Source: Lawsonibacter asaccharolyticus (GTDB taxonomy: Bacteria; Bacillota; Clostridia; Oscillospirales; Oscillospiraceae). From it: a stretch of DNA of 64,000 nucleotides. The notes beneath the pieces were generated by a model. That model was not told the DNA's origin. It did no database searches and saw nothing but the letters and a program-made list of their open reading frames with translations. The stretch covers positions 558,001 to 622,000 of the forward strand of contig BFBT01000001.1 in assembly GCA_003112755.1 (NCBI GenBank), in the 5' to 3' direction. Below, piece by piece: positions 1 through 8,856 of this stretch (position 1 is the first letter of the stretch; each line of letters begins with the position of its first letter). The position numbers and the translations under genes were made by a program.

Positions 1-3000
1 GACAGTACTTCTTCCACCACTACTAAGGAAGAGAAGGTCCCGGCGCAGCCCAGTTACAGGCTGAACACCACCGATGAGTTCAAGCCCACCCGTGATCAGG
101 TTGGCGGTAAAGATGTGGCCTTTGTGGGCTGGTCTGAGACTCAGCACAGCGACATTTACGGACTGGATGACAGCTATGATGACAGCATCCTCGCCGCCAC
201 GGTGGATGTCTCTTCGGAGAATAAGACCGTCTACGCCGTATGGGGCTATGACACCAACGGCGACGGCAAACCCGACGTGCAGGATGAGTCCTATGGCATC
301 ACCGCTTCTGTTGATGGAGGCAACGGCTCCATCACGCCCCCGACCCGCTATGTGCTCGCCGGGGCAAACGCCGAATTTACCATCAAGCCCGAGGAAAACT
401 ACGCCCTGGACACCGTCAAAATTGAGACGCGGGATATTCTTGATCACACGACAAAAACTGAAACCTACCCCAACGACGGGGAGCACAACATCCCCGGGTA
501 TGCCAGCGGAACCCTCACCTTGAGTGATGTCCGGTCCAACTACGCCATCACCGTCACCTTTGCGGAGGATGCGGACAAAGACGGCACTCCGGACAAGTAC
601 GACCGCACCCTGACCTATGACGCCAACGGCGGATATTTCAGCAGTGAGGACGAACAGACGAAGACGGAGACCGGCCTGAACGACGACCAGAACCATAAGC
701 TGAACACCACCAATGATTTCAAGCCCACCCACGCCGACCAGGACGGCCATAAGGTGCTGTTCATCGGCTGGACAACAGATACTTCCGCACAGAATGAAGT
801 CTATGAGCGCGGCGATGGCGATTCTCTGCCCACCCTCTGTGGACGCACCGTGACCATCAGCGGCGATATGGTGGTCTACGCGGTGTGGGGCCTGGACAGT
901 GACGACGACGGCACGCCGGATGTCACCGAAGATGACCACCACATCACCGCTACCGCCGGGCCCAACGGCTCCATCAATCCCAAAGAAGCCTATGTGTCCG
1001 ATGGAGGAAGCGCCACCTTCACCATCACCCCCGTCAGCGGCTACGCCGTGGACACCATCACCATTGACAGCACAGCGCATAAAAATGACGGAACGGCTCC
1101 CGCCCCCGGCACCAGCTGGACTTCCTACACCTTTAAGGATGTGACGGAGGATCACACGATTTCTGTCACCTTCGGTCTGGACGAGGACGACAACGGTGTG
1201 CCTGACGCCAACGAGCCGGAGGCCGCCTATACCCTGACCTACCACGCCAACGGCGGCGCGTTCGACGGTCAAACTGATCCATATGTGGTAAACGATGTGG
1301 CGGCAGGCCCGCATACTCTGAGCGACATCGCTGCTCCCACCCACGACGCTGTGGAGTACAACGGACAGCAGGATGTCCCCGTCCTCTTCATCGGCTGGAT
1401 GACTGAGGACGACCACGAAACCATTTACAGCGTCGAGGACACCGCCCCCGACACCGTGACCTCTGTCGCTATGGATGAGGACAAGGCGGTCTGGGCCGCC
1501 TGGGGCTATGACGAGGACGGCAACGACAAGCCCGATGTCACTGAGACCCAGTACACCGTCACCGCCCGCGTGGAGGGCGAGGGCGGCTCCATTGATCCGA
1601 CCAGCAAGACCGTAAACGCCGGAGAGGACGTGGAGTTCACCATCGACGCCGAGGGCGGCTATGCCCTGGACACCATCCAGGTGAACGGTAAAACTGAGTA
1701 CACCAACGACGATATAACCGCTCCTTTTGAGGGCACCTGGACGCTGGAAAATGTTCAGGAAGCGGCCGAAGTTGTGGTCACCTTCGGCGAGGACGAGAAT
1801 GACAACGGCGTGCCCGACGACAAGGAGGAGCCGGAGGAGGAGCAGTACACCGTCACCGCCTCCTCGGACAGCGAGGAGCAGGGCTCCATCGATCCCACCG
1901 AGGCGACCGTAGACGCCGGAGATGATCTGCCCTTCACCATCCACGCCGAGGACGGCTGTGCCCTGGACTACATCACCGTCAACGACGATGTGGTCTACTC
2001 CAACAACGACCCGGAGAACGCCTTTGCCGGCAGCTGGACCCTGGAGGATATCCGGGAGGACAGCGAAGTGGTGGCCTATTTCGGTGCAGATGAGGACGAA
2101 GACGGCGTGCCCGACGAGCCCTCCTACTGGACCATCGAAGCCTCCGCCGGAAGCGGCGGCGGCATCGACCCGGAGGGGGATGTGTTCGTCCCGGACGGCG
2201 GGGACCAGCGCTTTGACTTTGACCCCGACCGCGGCTATGAGATCGACCGTGTCCGGGTGGACGGAGACAGTGAGCGTGTCCGCAGCTCCTACACCTTTGA
2301 GGAGGTGACGGAGAACCACACCATCCGCGTCACCTTTACGGAGACCGACGAGGGCGGTGACGATGATGACGACGACGATGACGACGGCGGCATCACCTAT
2401 CTGACCATCACCGCCACGGCCGGCGAGGGCGGCTCCATCAGCCCGGACGGCCGGGTGCAGGTGGCCTATGACCGGAACAAGAGCTTCATCATCCAGGCGG
2501 ACGAGGGCTATGAGCTGGCGGACGTGCTGGTGGACGGCAGGAGCGTGGGAGCCGTGGGCCGCTACACCTTCGAAAAGGTGCATAAGAACCACACCATCAC
2601 CGCTGTCTTTACCGCCAGCCAGAAGCTGAACGGCGTGGACCGCTGGCTGAATACCCGGGACCACATCGCCTACCTCAGCGGCTATCCCGACGGCACCTTC
2701 GGCCCTGACCGAAACATGACCCGGGCCGAGGTGGCTCAGATGTTCTACGCCCTTCTGAATGACCAGAATGTGCCCGCCACGGTCTCCTTCTCCGATGTGC
2801 CCGACGGCGCCTGGTACGCTGACGCGGTGGAGACGCTGGCCTCCCTGGGCATGTTCACCGGCTATCCTGACGGCACCTTCCACCCCAACAGCACCATCAC
2901 CCGGGCTGAGTTCGCGGCGGCGGCCCTCTCCTTCGCCGATATGGCTCCCAGTGCCCGGTGCAGCTTCCCCGATGTGTCCGCGCAAGACTGGTTCTACCCC

Positions 3001-3282
3001 TATGTGGCCAGCGCCGCAGAGTACGGCTGGATCGGCGGCTACCCCGACGGCACCTTCCGCCCCAGCGGCTCCATCACCCGGGCCGAGGTGGCCGTGATCG
3101 TCAACCACATGCTGGGCCGGACTCCGGACCAGAGCTTCGTGGACCGCAGCCTGGACCGGCTGGTCAGTTTCTCTGACCTGAACAGCAGCCACTGGGCCTT
3201 CTACCCCATCATGGAGGCTTCAAACAGCCACGGCCACATCAAGGCCGGCGGCTCCGAGCAGTGGACCGGCATCAACAACTGA
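1..3282 (+). CDS. SLH-anchored surface protein with InlB-type repeats, 5' end outside window
   Basis: Cell-surface protein. The frame is already open at base 1, so the start and signal peptide lie upstream. The visible 1,093 residues alternate two repeat types: InlB/Flg_new-like units opening TLTYDANGG or TLTYHANGG and closing VYAVWG or VWAAWG, and divergent InlB units opening ITA/VTA with a GSI(N/D)P core. Units are joined by Asp-rich loops such as DENDNGVPD, which look like thrombospondin-3 type calcium sites; a run of nine Asp precedes the last repeat. The final ~210 residues hold three SLH modules with GYPDGTF and TRAE(V/F) cores and a weak fourth, which in this family bind secondary wall polymer. 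Adhesion or display is inference. Codon use is GC-rich and matches the neighbouring sporulation genes. Confidence 0.9.
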   Translation, partial: DSTSSTTTKEEKVPAQPSYRLNTTDEFKPTRDQVGGKDVAFVGWSETQHSDIYGLDDSYDDSILAATVDVSSENKTVYAVWGYDTNGDGKPDVQDESYGITASVDGGNGSITPPTRYVLAGANAEFTIKPEENYALDTVKIETRDILDHTTKTETYPNDGEHNIPGYASGTLTLSDVRSNYAITVTFAEDADKDGTPDKYDRTLTYDANGGYFSSEDEQTKTETGLNDDQNHKLNTTNDFKPTHADQDGHKVLFIGWTTDTSAQNEVYERGDGDSLPTLCGRTVTISGDMVVYAVWGLDSDDDGTPDVTEDDHHITATAGPNGSINPKEAYVSDGGSATFTITPVSGYAVDTITIDSTAHKNDGTAPAPGTSWTSYTFKDVTEDHTISVTFGLDEDDNGVPDANEPEAAYTLTYHANGGAFDGQTDPYVVNDVAAGPHTLSDIAAPTHDAVEYNGQQDVPVLFIGWMTEDDHETIYSVEDTAPDTVTSVAMDEDKAVWAAWGYDEDGNDKPDVTETQYTVTARVEGEGGSIDPTSKTVNAGEDVEFTIDAEGGYALDTIQVNGKTEYTNDDITAPFEGTWTLENVQEAAEVVVTFGEDENDNGVPDDKEEPEEEQYTVTASSDSEEQGSIDPTEATVDAGDDLPFTIHAEDGCALDYITVNDDVVYSNNDPENAFAGSWTLEDIREDSEVVAYFGADEDEDGVPDEPSYWTIEASAGSGGGIDPEGDVFVPDGGDQRFDFDPDRGYEIDRVRVDGDSERVRSSYTFEEVTENHTIRVTFTETDEGGDDDDDDDDDGGITYLTITATAGEGGSISPDGRVQVAYDRNKSFIIQADEGYELADVLVDGRSVGAVGRYTFEKVHKNHTITAVFTASQKLNGVDRWLNTRDHIAYLSGYPDGTFGPDRNMTRAEVAQMFYALLNDQNVPATVSFSDVPDGAWYADAVETLASLGMFTGYPDGTFHPNSTITRAEFAAAALSFADMAPSARCSFPDVSAQDWFYPYVASAAEYGWIGGYPDGTFRPSGSITRAEVAVIVNHMLGRTPDQSFVDRSLDRLVSFSDLNSSHWAFYPIMEASNSHGHIKAGGSEQWTGINN

Positions 3283-3312
3283 TCCCGGCTTCCCTCTGTC
3301 CCATAGAAAAAG

Positions 3313-3355
3313 GGCCCGTGGGCACGACAAGTCGTGCTCACGGGCCTTCGTTTTT
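3313..3355 (+). terminator. Intrinsic terminator of the SLH gene
   Basis: A 16-bp stem (one G-U pair) with a two-base loop at 3313-3346 is followed by TTCGTTTTT. It sits 30 bases after the SLH stop codon. The next ~230 bases up to the tRNA terminator contain no gene or repeat I can recognise. Confidence 0.9.
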
Positions 3356-3587
3356 CTATACTTTTTTCTTGTCGTCCGTGCTTTCTGCCATCTCAATGCA
3401 GTTCTACTGATAAACTCCCGTGCCGATGGGCAAACCGCAGCTGCAAATTCAGGCCATTTTCAGGTATCCACCACTCTAAATATCTATGCCTATCCAAGGC
3501 AGCGGCCAGTCAGGCGGTAGGGGACTTGTTGATCTCACGACTAAAAGAAAGATGCGCAATCATGCCCAAGATGCCTTTTACAGAAAT

Positions 3588-3631
3588 AGTAAAACCCCGA
3601 AAGTCTTGCACTCAAAGGACTTTCGGGGTTT
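3588..3631 (-). terminator. Terminator of tRNA-Leu
   Basis: Stem AACCCCGAAAGTC with its complement (3593-3631), 13-base loop, followed on the minus strand by a short T run. It lies immediately downstream of the tRNA-Leu 3' end. Confidence 0.85.
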
Positions 3632-3636
3632 TCTGG

Positions 3637-3722
3637 TGGTGCGGCTGACGGGAGTCGAACCCGTACGCCCATAGGACACAAGCACCTCAAGCTTGCCAGT
3701 CTACCAATTCCAGCACAGCCGC
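3637..3722 (-). tRNA. tRNA-Leu (anticodon GAG)
   Basis: Read on the minus strand this is a full class II tRNA: acceptor GCGGCTG paired with CAGCCGC, discriminator A and an encoded CCA. The anticodon loop is CTTGAGG, giving GAG (reads CUC/CUU). It has a leucine-type long variable arm and a T-loop GGTTCGACTCC. It is followed by its own terminator. Confidence 0.95.
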
Positions 3723-3789
3723 AAATCAGCGGCTCTTTCAGAACCGCTTGATTATTATACAATTTTTACAGGGGTTTGTCAATGGATTT

Positions 3790-4170
3790 TTACTGGGTTT
3801 CCTGACCGCCCCGCATCGCCTCGTGCTCCCGGCGCAGCTCCTGCCAGAGCTGGCGGGAATCCCACGTCCGGTTGGTGGGAGTCAGCACTGCCTTCAGGAG
3901 CACAGGCGGAAACTCCGTTCTGCGCATGGTGTTCAGCAGCTGGTCCAGCCTGCCGGGCCCCAGGTCACAGAAGACCATCATCGCTTCCGGGATATCCGCC
4001 TGCTGTTTCGGGTCCTCTTCGCCTTTTCCGGCGGCCACCTGCTCCAGGGGCAGGTGGTACCGGGAAGGCTCCACCATGCGGACCCGGACCCGGAGCATCA
4101 TGAGCAGCGCCCGCAGCGTCTTAAATTCATCGCCCCCGCAGTTGTATAGCAAAACTGTTTCCTTTGCCAT
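3790..4170 (-). CDS. DUF3783-like small cytoplasmic protein
   Basis: 126 residues starting MAKETVLLYN, chosen because GGAGGG lies six bases upstream of this ATG; a longer upstream reading has no ribosome site. The N-terminal half (YNCGGDEFKTLR, then an Arg-rich strand) and the second half (VFCDLGPGRLDQLL, then LKAVLTPTNRTW) match the layout I recall for DUF3783 proteins of Clostridia. These have no established function. No signal peptide or membrane segment. It lies just downstream of the sulfhydrylase gene on the same strand, 93 bases apart. Confidence 0.7.
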   Translation of the reverse strand: MAKETVLLYNCGGDEFKTLRALLMMLRVRVRMVEPSRYHLPLEQVAAGKGEEDPKQQADIPEAMMVFCDLGPGRLDQLLNTMRRTEFPPVLLKAVLTPTNRTWDSRQLWQELRREHEAMRGGQETQ

Positions 4171-4263
4171 GACAGTCCCTCCTTCTGGTCCCGCCGGAGC
4201 CGGAAGATCCGGCTCCGGCAGTTTTCCCATCCTTCCGCATGCAGGGTCCAGCTGGGACGCCTG

Positions 4264-5547
4264 TCACACCCCGGCCAGCGCCTGCTCCAGGTCCGCGATG
4301 ATGTCCTTCACATCCTCAATGCCCACTGAGAAGCGAACCAGGTCGGGGGCTACCCCAGCCGCGGCCAGCTCCTCGTCGTTCATCTGGCGGTGGGTGGAGG
4401 AGGCGGGGTGGAGGACGCAGGTCTTGGCATCGGCCACGTGAGTGGCGATGGAGGCCAGCTTCAGACCGGCCATGAAGGTCTCCGCTGCGCTCCGGCCTCC
4501 CTTGACCCCGAAGGAGACCACGCCGCAGCTGCCGTTGGGCAGGTACTTCCGGGCGCGCTCATAATACTTGTTGCCCGGCAGGCCGGCGTAGTTGACCCAC
4601 GCCACCTTGGGGTGCTTCTCCAGGTACTCCGCCACCGCCTGGGCGTTGGCGCAGTGCTTGGCCATGCGCAGGGGAAGGGTCTCCAGACCGATGTTCAGCA
4701 GGAAGCAGTTCTGGGGGGATGGGATGGAGCCCAGGTCCCGCATGAGCTGGACGGTGGCCTTGGTGATATAGGCGCCGCCCAGGCCGAACCGCTCGGTGTA
4801 GGTCACGCCGTGGTAGCTCTCGTCCGGGGTGCACAGGCCGGGGAACTTGTCTGGATAGCGGGTCCAGTCAAAGTTGCCCGAATCCACGATGGCCCCCCCC
4901 ACCTGGAGGGCATGTCCGTCCATATACTTGGTGGTAGAGTGGGTCACGATGTCGGCCCCCCACTCAAAGGGTCGGCAGTTCACCGGGGTAGCAAAGGTGT
5001 TGTCGATGATCAGGGGGACCCCATGGCTGTGGGCCGCATCGGCAAACTTTTCGATGTCCAGCACAGTCAGGGCCGGGTTGGCAATGGTCTCCCCAAAAAC
5101 GGCCTTGGTATTGGGCCGAAAGGCCGCATTGAGCTCCTCGGCGGTGCAGTCCGGGTCCACGAAGGTGAACTCGATGCCCATGCGCTTCATGGTGACAGCA
5201 AACAGGTTGTAGGTGCCGCCGTAGATGGTGGAGGAGGACACCACATGGTCACCGCAGGAGGCAATATTGAAAATGGAGTAGAAGGAGGCCGCCTGGCCGG
5301 AGGAGAGCAGCATGGCAGCGGTGCCTCCCTCCAGGGCGCAGATCTTGGCCGCCACGGTGTCGTTGGTGGGGTTCTGGAGGCGGGTATAGAAATAGCCGCT
5401 GGCCTCCAGATCAAACAGCTTGCCCATCTCCTCGCTGGTCTCATAGCGGAAGGTGGTGGATTGGACGATGGGGAAATTCCGTGGCTCCCCGTTTCCGGGG
5501 CGGTAGCCCGCATGCAGGCAGTTGGTGCCGATCTGATAGTGACTCAT
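4264..5547 (-). CDS. metY: O-acetylhomoserine sulfhydrylase (PLP-dependent)
   Basis: Makes homocysteine from O-acetylhomoserine and sulfide, or methionine from methanethiol, in the cytoplasm. 427 residues, normal for the Cys/Met metabolism PLP enzyme family. The N-terminal block TNCLHAGYRPGNGEPRNFPI, the substrate loop YFYTRLQNPTNDT near residue 55, and the PLP lysine in HSTTKYMDGH (Lys207) are all present. The start MSHYQIG is preceded by GAAGGA at 8 bases; an upstream in-frame codon lacks a ribosome site. It is a single-gene unit with its own promoter, whose -35 to -10 spacer is a palindrome (see promoter entry), suggesting repression by a sulfur or methionine regulator. Gene symbol metY versus cysD is a naming choice. 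Confidence 0.93.
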   Translation of the reverse strand: MSHYQIGTNCLHAGYRPGNGEPRNFPIVQSTTFRYETSEEMGKLFDLEASGYFYTRLQNPTNDTVAAKICALEGGTAAMLLSSGQAASFYSIFNIASCGDHVVSSSTIYGGTYNLFAVTMKRMGIEFTFVDPDCTAEELNAAFRPNTKAVFGETIANPALTVLDIEKFADAAHSHGVPLIIDNTFATPVNCRPFEWGADIVTHSTTKYMDGHALQVGGAIVDSGNFDWTRYPDKFPGLCTPDESYHGVTYTERFGLGGAYITKATVQLMRDLGSIPSPQNCFLLNIGLETLPLRMAKHCANAQAVAEYLEKHPKVAWVNYAGLPGNKYYERARKYLPNGSCGVVSFGVKGGRSAAETFMAGLKLASIATHVADAKTCVLHPASSTHRQMNDEELAAAGVAPDLVRFSVGIEDVKDIIADLEQALAGV

Positions 5548-5606
5548 GCTCTGATTCCTTCTTTCTCTCCGGAGCGGCGGCGCCGCTCTTCGGTACAATG
5601 TAGTTT

Positions 5607-5635
5607 AGATTAAACGGGTCCGCCCGTTTTGTCAA
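5607..5635 (-). promoter_or_regulatory. metY promoter with palindromic operator in the spacer
   Basis: On the minus strand TTGACA (5630-5635), 17-bp spacer, TAATCT (5607-5612). The spacer region holds a perfect inverted repeat AAACGGG-TCCG-CCCGTTT (5612-5629), the classic place for a repressor to block polymerase. The -35 box overlaps the stop codon of the GerMN gene upstream. Confidence 0.75.
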
Positions 5636-6129
5636 GCCCCTTCATTCGGGGCCTCCTGCCCCTGCCTCGGCTGGGAGAGCACCGCCTCCTCTCGAGTCAG
5701 GATCTGGTGGTTCCGGTAGCTCACCGGCTGTCCGGCCACATTGATCTCCACTGCCTCCACTCCGTCCAGCTGGCTCATGGTGAGGACGATGCAGTAGTCG
5801 GCCACGGTGAGGGAGATGTCCGTCAGTCCGCCGTACTGCTCCGACAGATTCAGGACCAGCACCCCCTCCTCCAGCCCCCAGCTCCGCAGGGACACCCCGC
5901 TGGGGAAGGGGCTGTTCAGCTCCTCCTCCGTGGGACCGGAGAGCAGAGCCTCCATCAATTCCCGAGGGCCCGGGTCCGCCTCCCCCTGGTAGGGCTCGCT
6001 GAGGATGGCGCTGCCGTCCTCCAGACCGGAGGCGAAATAGAGCTGGTATCCGCCCTTCTCCGCGGCAGTGCTGCAGGACCCCAGCAGGAGCAGCAGCCCC
6101 AGGAGCAGGCACATCGTCCACCGCTTCAT
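5632..6129 (-). CDS. GerMN-domain lipoprotein
   Basis: 165-residue lipoprotein: signal segment with a Leu-rich core and lipobox LLGSC (Cys19), then a GerMN domain (LYFASG strand, PRELMEALLSGP helix, VLVLNLSEQYG, VEINVAG). In Bacillus GerM acts in sporulation and germination at the peptidoglycan layer; here it is an accessory lipoprotein. The start ATG overlaps the upstream kinase stop by four bases (ATGA), so it is translated with the two-component system, recalling the LpqB-like and GerMN proteins found next to envelope-sensing kinases. Role in envelope signalling is inference from this coupling. Confidence 0.85.
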   Translation of the reverse strand: MKRWTMCLLLGLLLLLGSCSTAAEKGGYQLYFASGLEDGSAILSEPYQGEADPGPRELMEALLSGPTEEELNSPFPSGVSLRSWGLEEGVLVLNLSEQYGGLTDISLTVADYCIVLTMSQLDGVEAVEINVAGQPVSYRNHQILTREEAVLSQPRQGQEAPNEGA

Positions 6130-7634
6130 CCCCGGTCTCCCTCCTTCCGTCTTTCCGGCACAGCGGGAAAGCCCACCGTGAACACGCTGCCCTCCGGCTG
6201 GCGGGCCCGGACGGTGACCCATCCCCCGTGGCGGCGCACCGTGTCCCGGACAATGGACAGCCCCAGCCCGGTGCCGCCGGCGGCCCGGGAGCGGGCCTTG
6301 TCCACCCGGTAGAACCGGTTGAATACCTTGGGCATGTCCGCCTCCGGGATGCCCACCCCCGTGTCCGATACCTCCAGAAGGACCTGGTCCCCGTCCCGGT
6401 ACACGTCCGCCATCACCCGGCCGCCTGGCCGGTTGTACTTGATGCCGTTCTCCAGCAGGTTGAAGCAGATCTGGTATAGGTCGTCCTCCGTCCCCTGGAC
6501 CACACATTTATCCTTCAAATTGGATCCCAGGGCCACCCCAGCCGCGTCCGCCACCGGCGCCAGCATGGACAGCGCCCGCCGGGTGACCGCCGACACGTCC
6601 ACCGGGAAGGTCTCTGCCGCCGGCAGGCTGTCCAGCCGGGTCAGGGCCAGCAGGTGCTCGGTGATCCGGGTCAGCCGGTCTGCCTCTGTCCCGATGTCGG
6701 AAACGAAGTCCCGCAGGGTCACTTGGTCCATGGTCTCGTTCTGGAGAATGGAGTCTGCCAGCAGCCGGATGGAGGCCAGAGGGGTCTTCAGCTCGTGGGA
6801 GGCGTCGGATACGAAGCGCCGGCGCACCTCCTCCGTGGTCTGGAGACGGTCAGTGAGCTGGTTAAACTCCTCCGCCAGCAGGGCCAGCTCGTCCCGGCCC
6901 GAGGGCTGGAGCCGGTGCCCATACTCCCCCTCCCCCACAATGCGGATGGCGCTGAGCAGGGCGGTAAAGCGGGAGGAGAGCATTTGGGCGAAAAACAGGC
7001 TCATCACCAGGGTCACCGCCGCAACCACCAGGGAGATGCTCCGCAAATTTTTCTGTAAGTTCAACAACAGCGCGCCCTGGACCGCGTCCTCCTCACAGAT
7101 ATAGACGCAGCCGATGGTCATATTGCGGTACACGATGGGGACCGCCGCCGTGGAACGGAACACCTGGCTGCTGAACTCGGAGCAGGTCACGTCATTCCCC
7201 CCAAGGGCCAGCACCACCTCCTGATAGAGGGCATAGCGGTACTGGGGCTCTTCCGGCTCCTCCTGGACCGGGGCGGTCTCCGCTGTCTCCCCACGCTTCT
7301 CCCTGGGCTGGGTACTGTCGTACAGAATCAGCCCTGCGGGGTCGGTGACCACTACCCGGGTCAGGCCGCTGCTGTCCAGCATGGTCATGACCCGCTCCAC
7401 CTGGTCCGAGGTGAGCAGCTCCAGCTCCATCAGGGCAGAGGCCATCACCGCAGCCTGGCTCTTCAGCGAATCCCGCTTGGAGCCAAACAGCAGGTCCTGG
7501 GAGGCCAGCACCGGGTAGGTGTTCAGCAGAATCAGCACCACTGACACGATGGCCAGGTAGCTCATGGCGTATTTCATCTGGATGGAGGAAAAAAACGGAA
7601 CTCTGCCCCTCTTTTTCTTCTTTTCCTCCCGCAC
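6126..7634 (-). CDS. Sensor histidine kinase, OmpR-type partner
   Basis: 502 residues. The start is GTG at 7634, with GGAGGG seven bases upstream; the longer open frame upstream overlaps the next gene and is not coding. Two membrane segments (residues ~22-43 and ~215-240) flank an extracytoplasmic sensor domain. HAMP, HisKA with phospho-His in SDASHELKTPLAS, and HATPase with N box NLLENGIKYN, G1 DTGVGIP and G2 GGTGLGLSIV follow. It phosphorylates the response regulator encoded at 8133-8843; a DUF3788 gene lies between them. Resembles the PhoR/WalK-like envelope kinases. Stimulus unknown. Confidence 0.93.
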   Translation of the reverse strand: MREEKKKKRGRVPFFSSIQMKYAMSYLAIVSVVLILLNTYPVLASQDLLFGSKRDSLKSQAAVMASALMELELLTSDQVERVMTMLDSSGLTRVVVTDPAGLILYDSTQPREKRGETAETAPVQEEPEEPQYRYALYQEVVLALGGNDVTCSEFSSQVFRSTAAVPIVYRNMTIGCVYICEEDAVQGALLLNLQKNLRSISLVVAAVTLVMSLFFAQMLSSRFTALLSAIRIVGEGEYGHRLQPSGRDELALLAEEFNQLTDRLQTTEEVRRRFVSDASHELKTPLASIRLLADSILQNETMDQVTLRDFVSDIGTEADRLTRITEHLLALTRLDSLPAAETFPVDVSAVTRRALSMLAPVADAAGVALGSNLKDKCVVQGTEDDLYQICFNLLENGIKYNRPGGRVMADVYRDGDQVLLEVSDTGVGIPEADMPKVFNRFYRVDKARSRAAGGTGLGLSIVRDTVRRHGGWVTVRARQPEGSVFTVGFPAVPERRKEGDRG

Positions 7635-7669
7635 AGCGCTCCCTCCCTTTTCCCGCAAGCCGGATATTT

Positions 7670-8113
7670 TCAGCCTTTGTTTCCCGCTCCCCGGACCGGC
7701 ATCCGGATCCGCAGCAATGTTTTGACATCCTCCAGGATCTCCGGTCCCGATACCCGGATCATCAGCCAGCGCCCCATTCGGCTGGGTCTGGAATTCTGAT
7801 AGACCTCCCGCACATAGGCGGTCAGACCAGGGAGCGCCAGTTCCATTGCCGGGGCTTCTTTTTGTCCGATGGAGATCATACAGGTAAAGGTGCCGGTATC
7901 CGGATAGATGGTACACAGCGCTCGTCCTCTGGCTCGATATTTTACATTCCAGCCGGGGGCCAGGCTGCACCCGCTGTACTCCACAGCGGGGGAGACCCCA
8001 TAGGACTCCCGAAGAAAGCTGTGCAGCTCCCCCCAAAAGGGCGATCCCACTCCATGGCCCAGCTCCTCCAGGGATGGCTCACCCTGCTTGCCCTGTTCTT
8101 CTCGCTTTGACAT
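7670..8113 (-). CDS. DUF3788 family protein
   Basis: 147 residues. The core (FWGELHSFLRESYGVSPAVEYSGC, GWNVKYRARGRALCTIYPD, FTCMISIG) matches what I know of DUF3788, a small soluble Clostridia family without known function. Start ATG 8113; a GTG three codons upstream (8122) is an alternative, as neither has an ideal ribosome site. It is inserted between the response regulator and its kinase in one operon, which is unusual and may reflect a role in the signalling unit or simple insertion. No membrane segment. Confidence 0.75.
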   Translation of the reverse strand: MSKREEQGKQGEPSLEELGHGVGSPFWGELHSFLRESYGVSPAVEYSGCSLAPGWNVKYRARGRALCTIYPDTGTFTCMISIGQKEAPAMELALPGLTAYVREVYQNSRPSRMGRWLMIRVSGPEILEDVKTLLRIRMPVRGAGNKG

Positions 8114-8132
8114 CTCTTCCACACGCCTTTCC

Positions 8133-8843
8133 TCAAACGTTTTCCAGGCGGCGCGGGCCACGGGCGCTGAGATAATACCCCACTCCCCACTTGGTCCGGA
8201 TATACTCCGGGTTGGCCGGGTCCAGCTCCAGCTTTTCCCGCAGGCGGCGGATATGCACATCCACGGTGCGGAAATCCCCGATATACTCATATCCCCAAAC
8301 CACGTTCAGCAGGTTCTCCCGGCTGTACACCCGGCCAGGGTTGCGCATCAGCAGCTCCATCAGGTCGAACTCCTTGGCGGTCAGCTCCACGGAGACCCCG
8401 TCCCGGCTGGCCGTCCGCTCCCCCGTGTTGAGGATAATGTGGCCTGCGGCCAGCTCGTTGCCGCTTCGCTGCTGCTGGGCAGCCCCGGCCCGGCGGAGCA
8501 GAGCCCGCACCCGGGCTTTCAGCTCCAAGATGTTGAAGGGCTTTGTGAGATAGTCGTCCGCCCCGCACTCGAAGCCGATGATCTTGTCCGTGTCCTCCCC
8601 CTTGGCGGTGAGCATGATGATAGGCACGTTGGAGAACTCCCGGATGCGCATGCATGCCTGGAGGCCGTCGATCTTGGGCATCATCACGTCCAGGATGATC
8701 AGGTCGAAGCCCCCCTCCCGGGCCAGCTCCACCGCTTCCTCTCCGTCATAGGCGTCCTGGACCTGGTAGCCCTCGTGCTCCAGATTGAACTTGATGCCCT
8801 TTACCAGCACCCGCTCGTCGTCCACGATCAGAATCTTTGCCAT
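8133..8843 (-). CDS. OmpR/PhoB-family response regulator
   Basis: 236 residues: receiver domain with acidic pocket Asp8-Asp9, phospho-acceptor Asp52 (LDVMMPKIDG), Thr79 and Lys101 (LTKPF), all intact, then a winged-helix DNA-binding domain (ELTAKEFDLMELL, VYSRENLL, RTVDVHIRRLREKLE, VGYYL). It controls transcription in response to the downstream kinase. Head gene of the operon with DUF3788, kinase and GerMN lipoprotein. Confidence 0.95.
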   Translation of the reverse strand: MAKILIVDDERVLVKGIKFNLEHEGYQVQDAYDGEEAVELAREGGFDLIILDVMMPKIDGLQACMRIREFSNVPIIMLTAKGEDTDKIIGFECGADDYLTKPFNILELKARVRALLRRAGAAQQQRSGNELAAGHIILNTGERTASRDGVSVELTAKEFDLMELLMRNPGRVYSRENLLNVVWGYEYIGDFRTVDVHIRRLREKLELDPANPEYIRTKWGVGYYLSARGPRRLENV

Positions 8844-8856
8844 TGCGTCTTTCTCC

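Noticed and set aside
4390..5613. Long rightward open frame opposite metY
   Set aside because: It is the antisense shadow of a well-recognised enzyme, rich in His/Gly/Leu, with no ribosome site.
5548..5631. SAM riboswitch or T-box upstream of metY
   Set aside because: The leader is under 60 bases after the promoter, too short for either.
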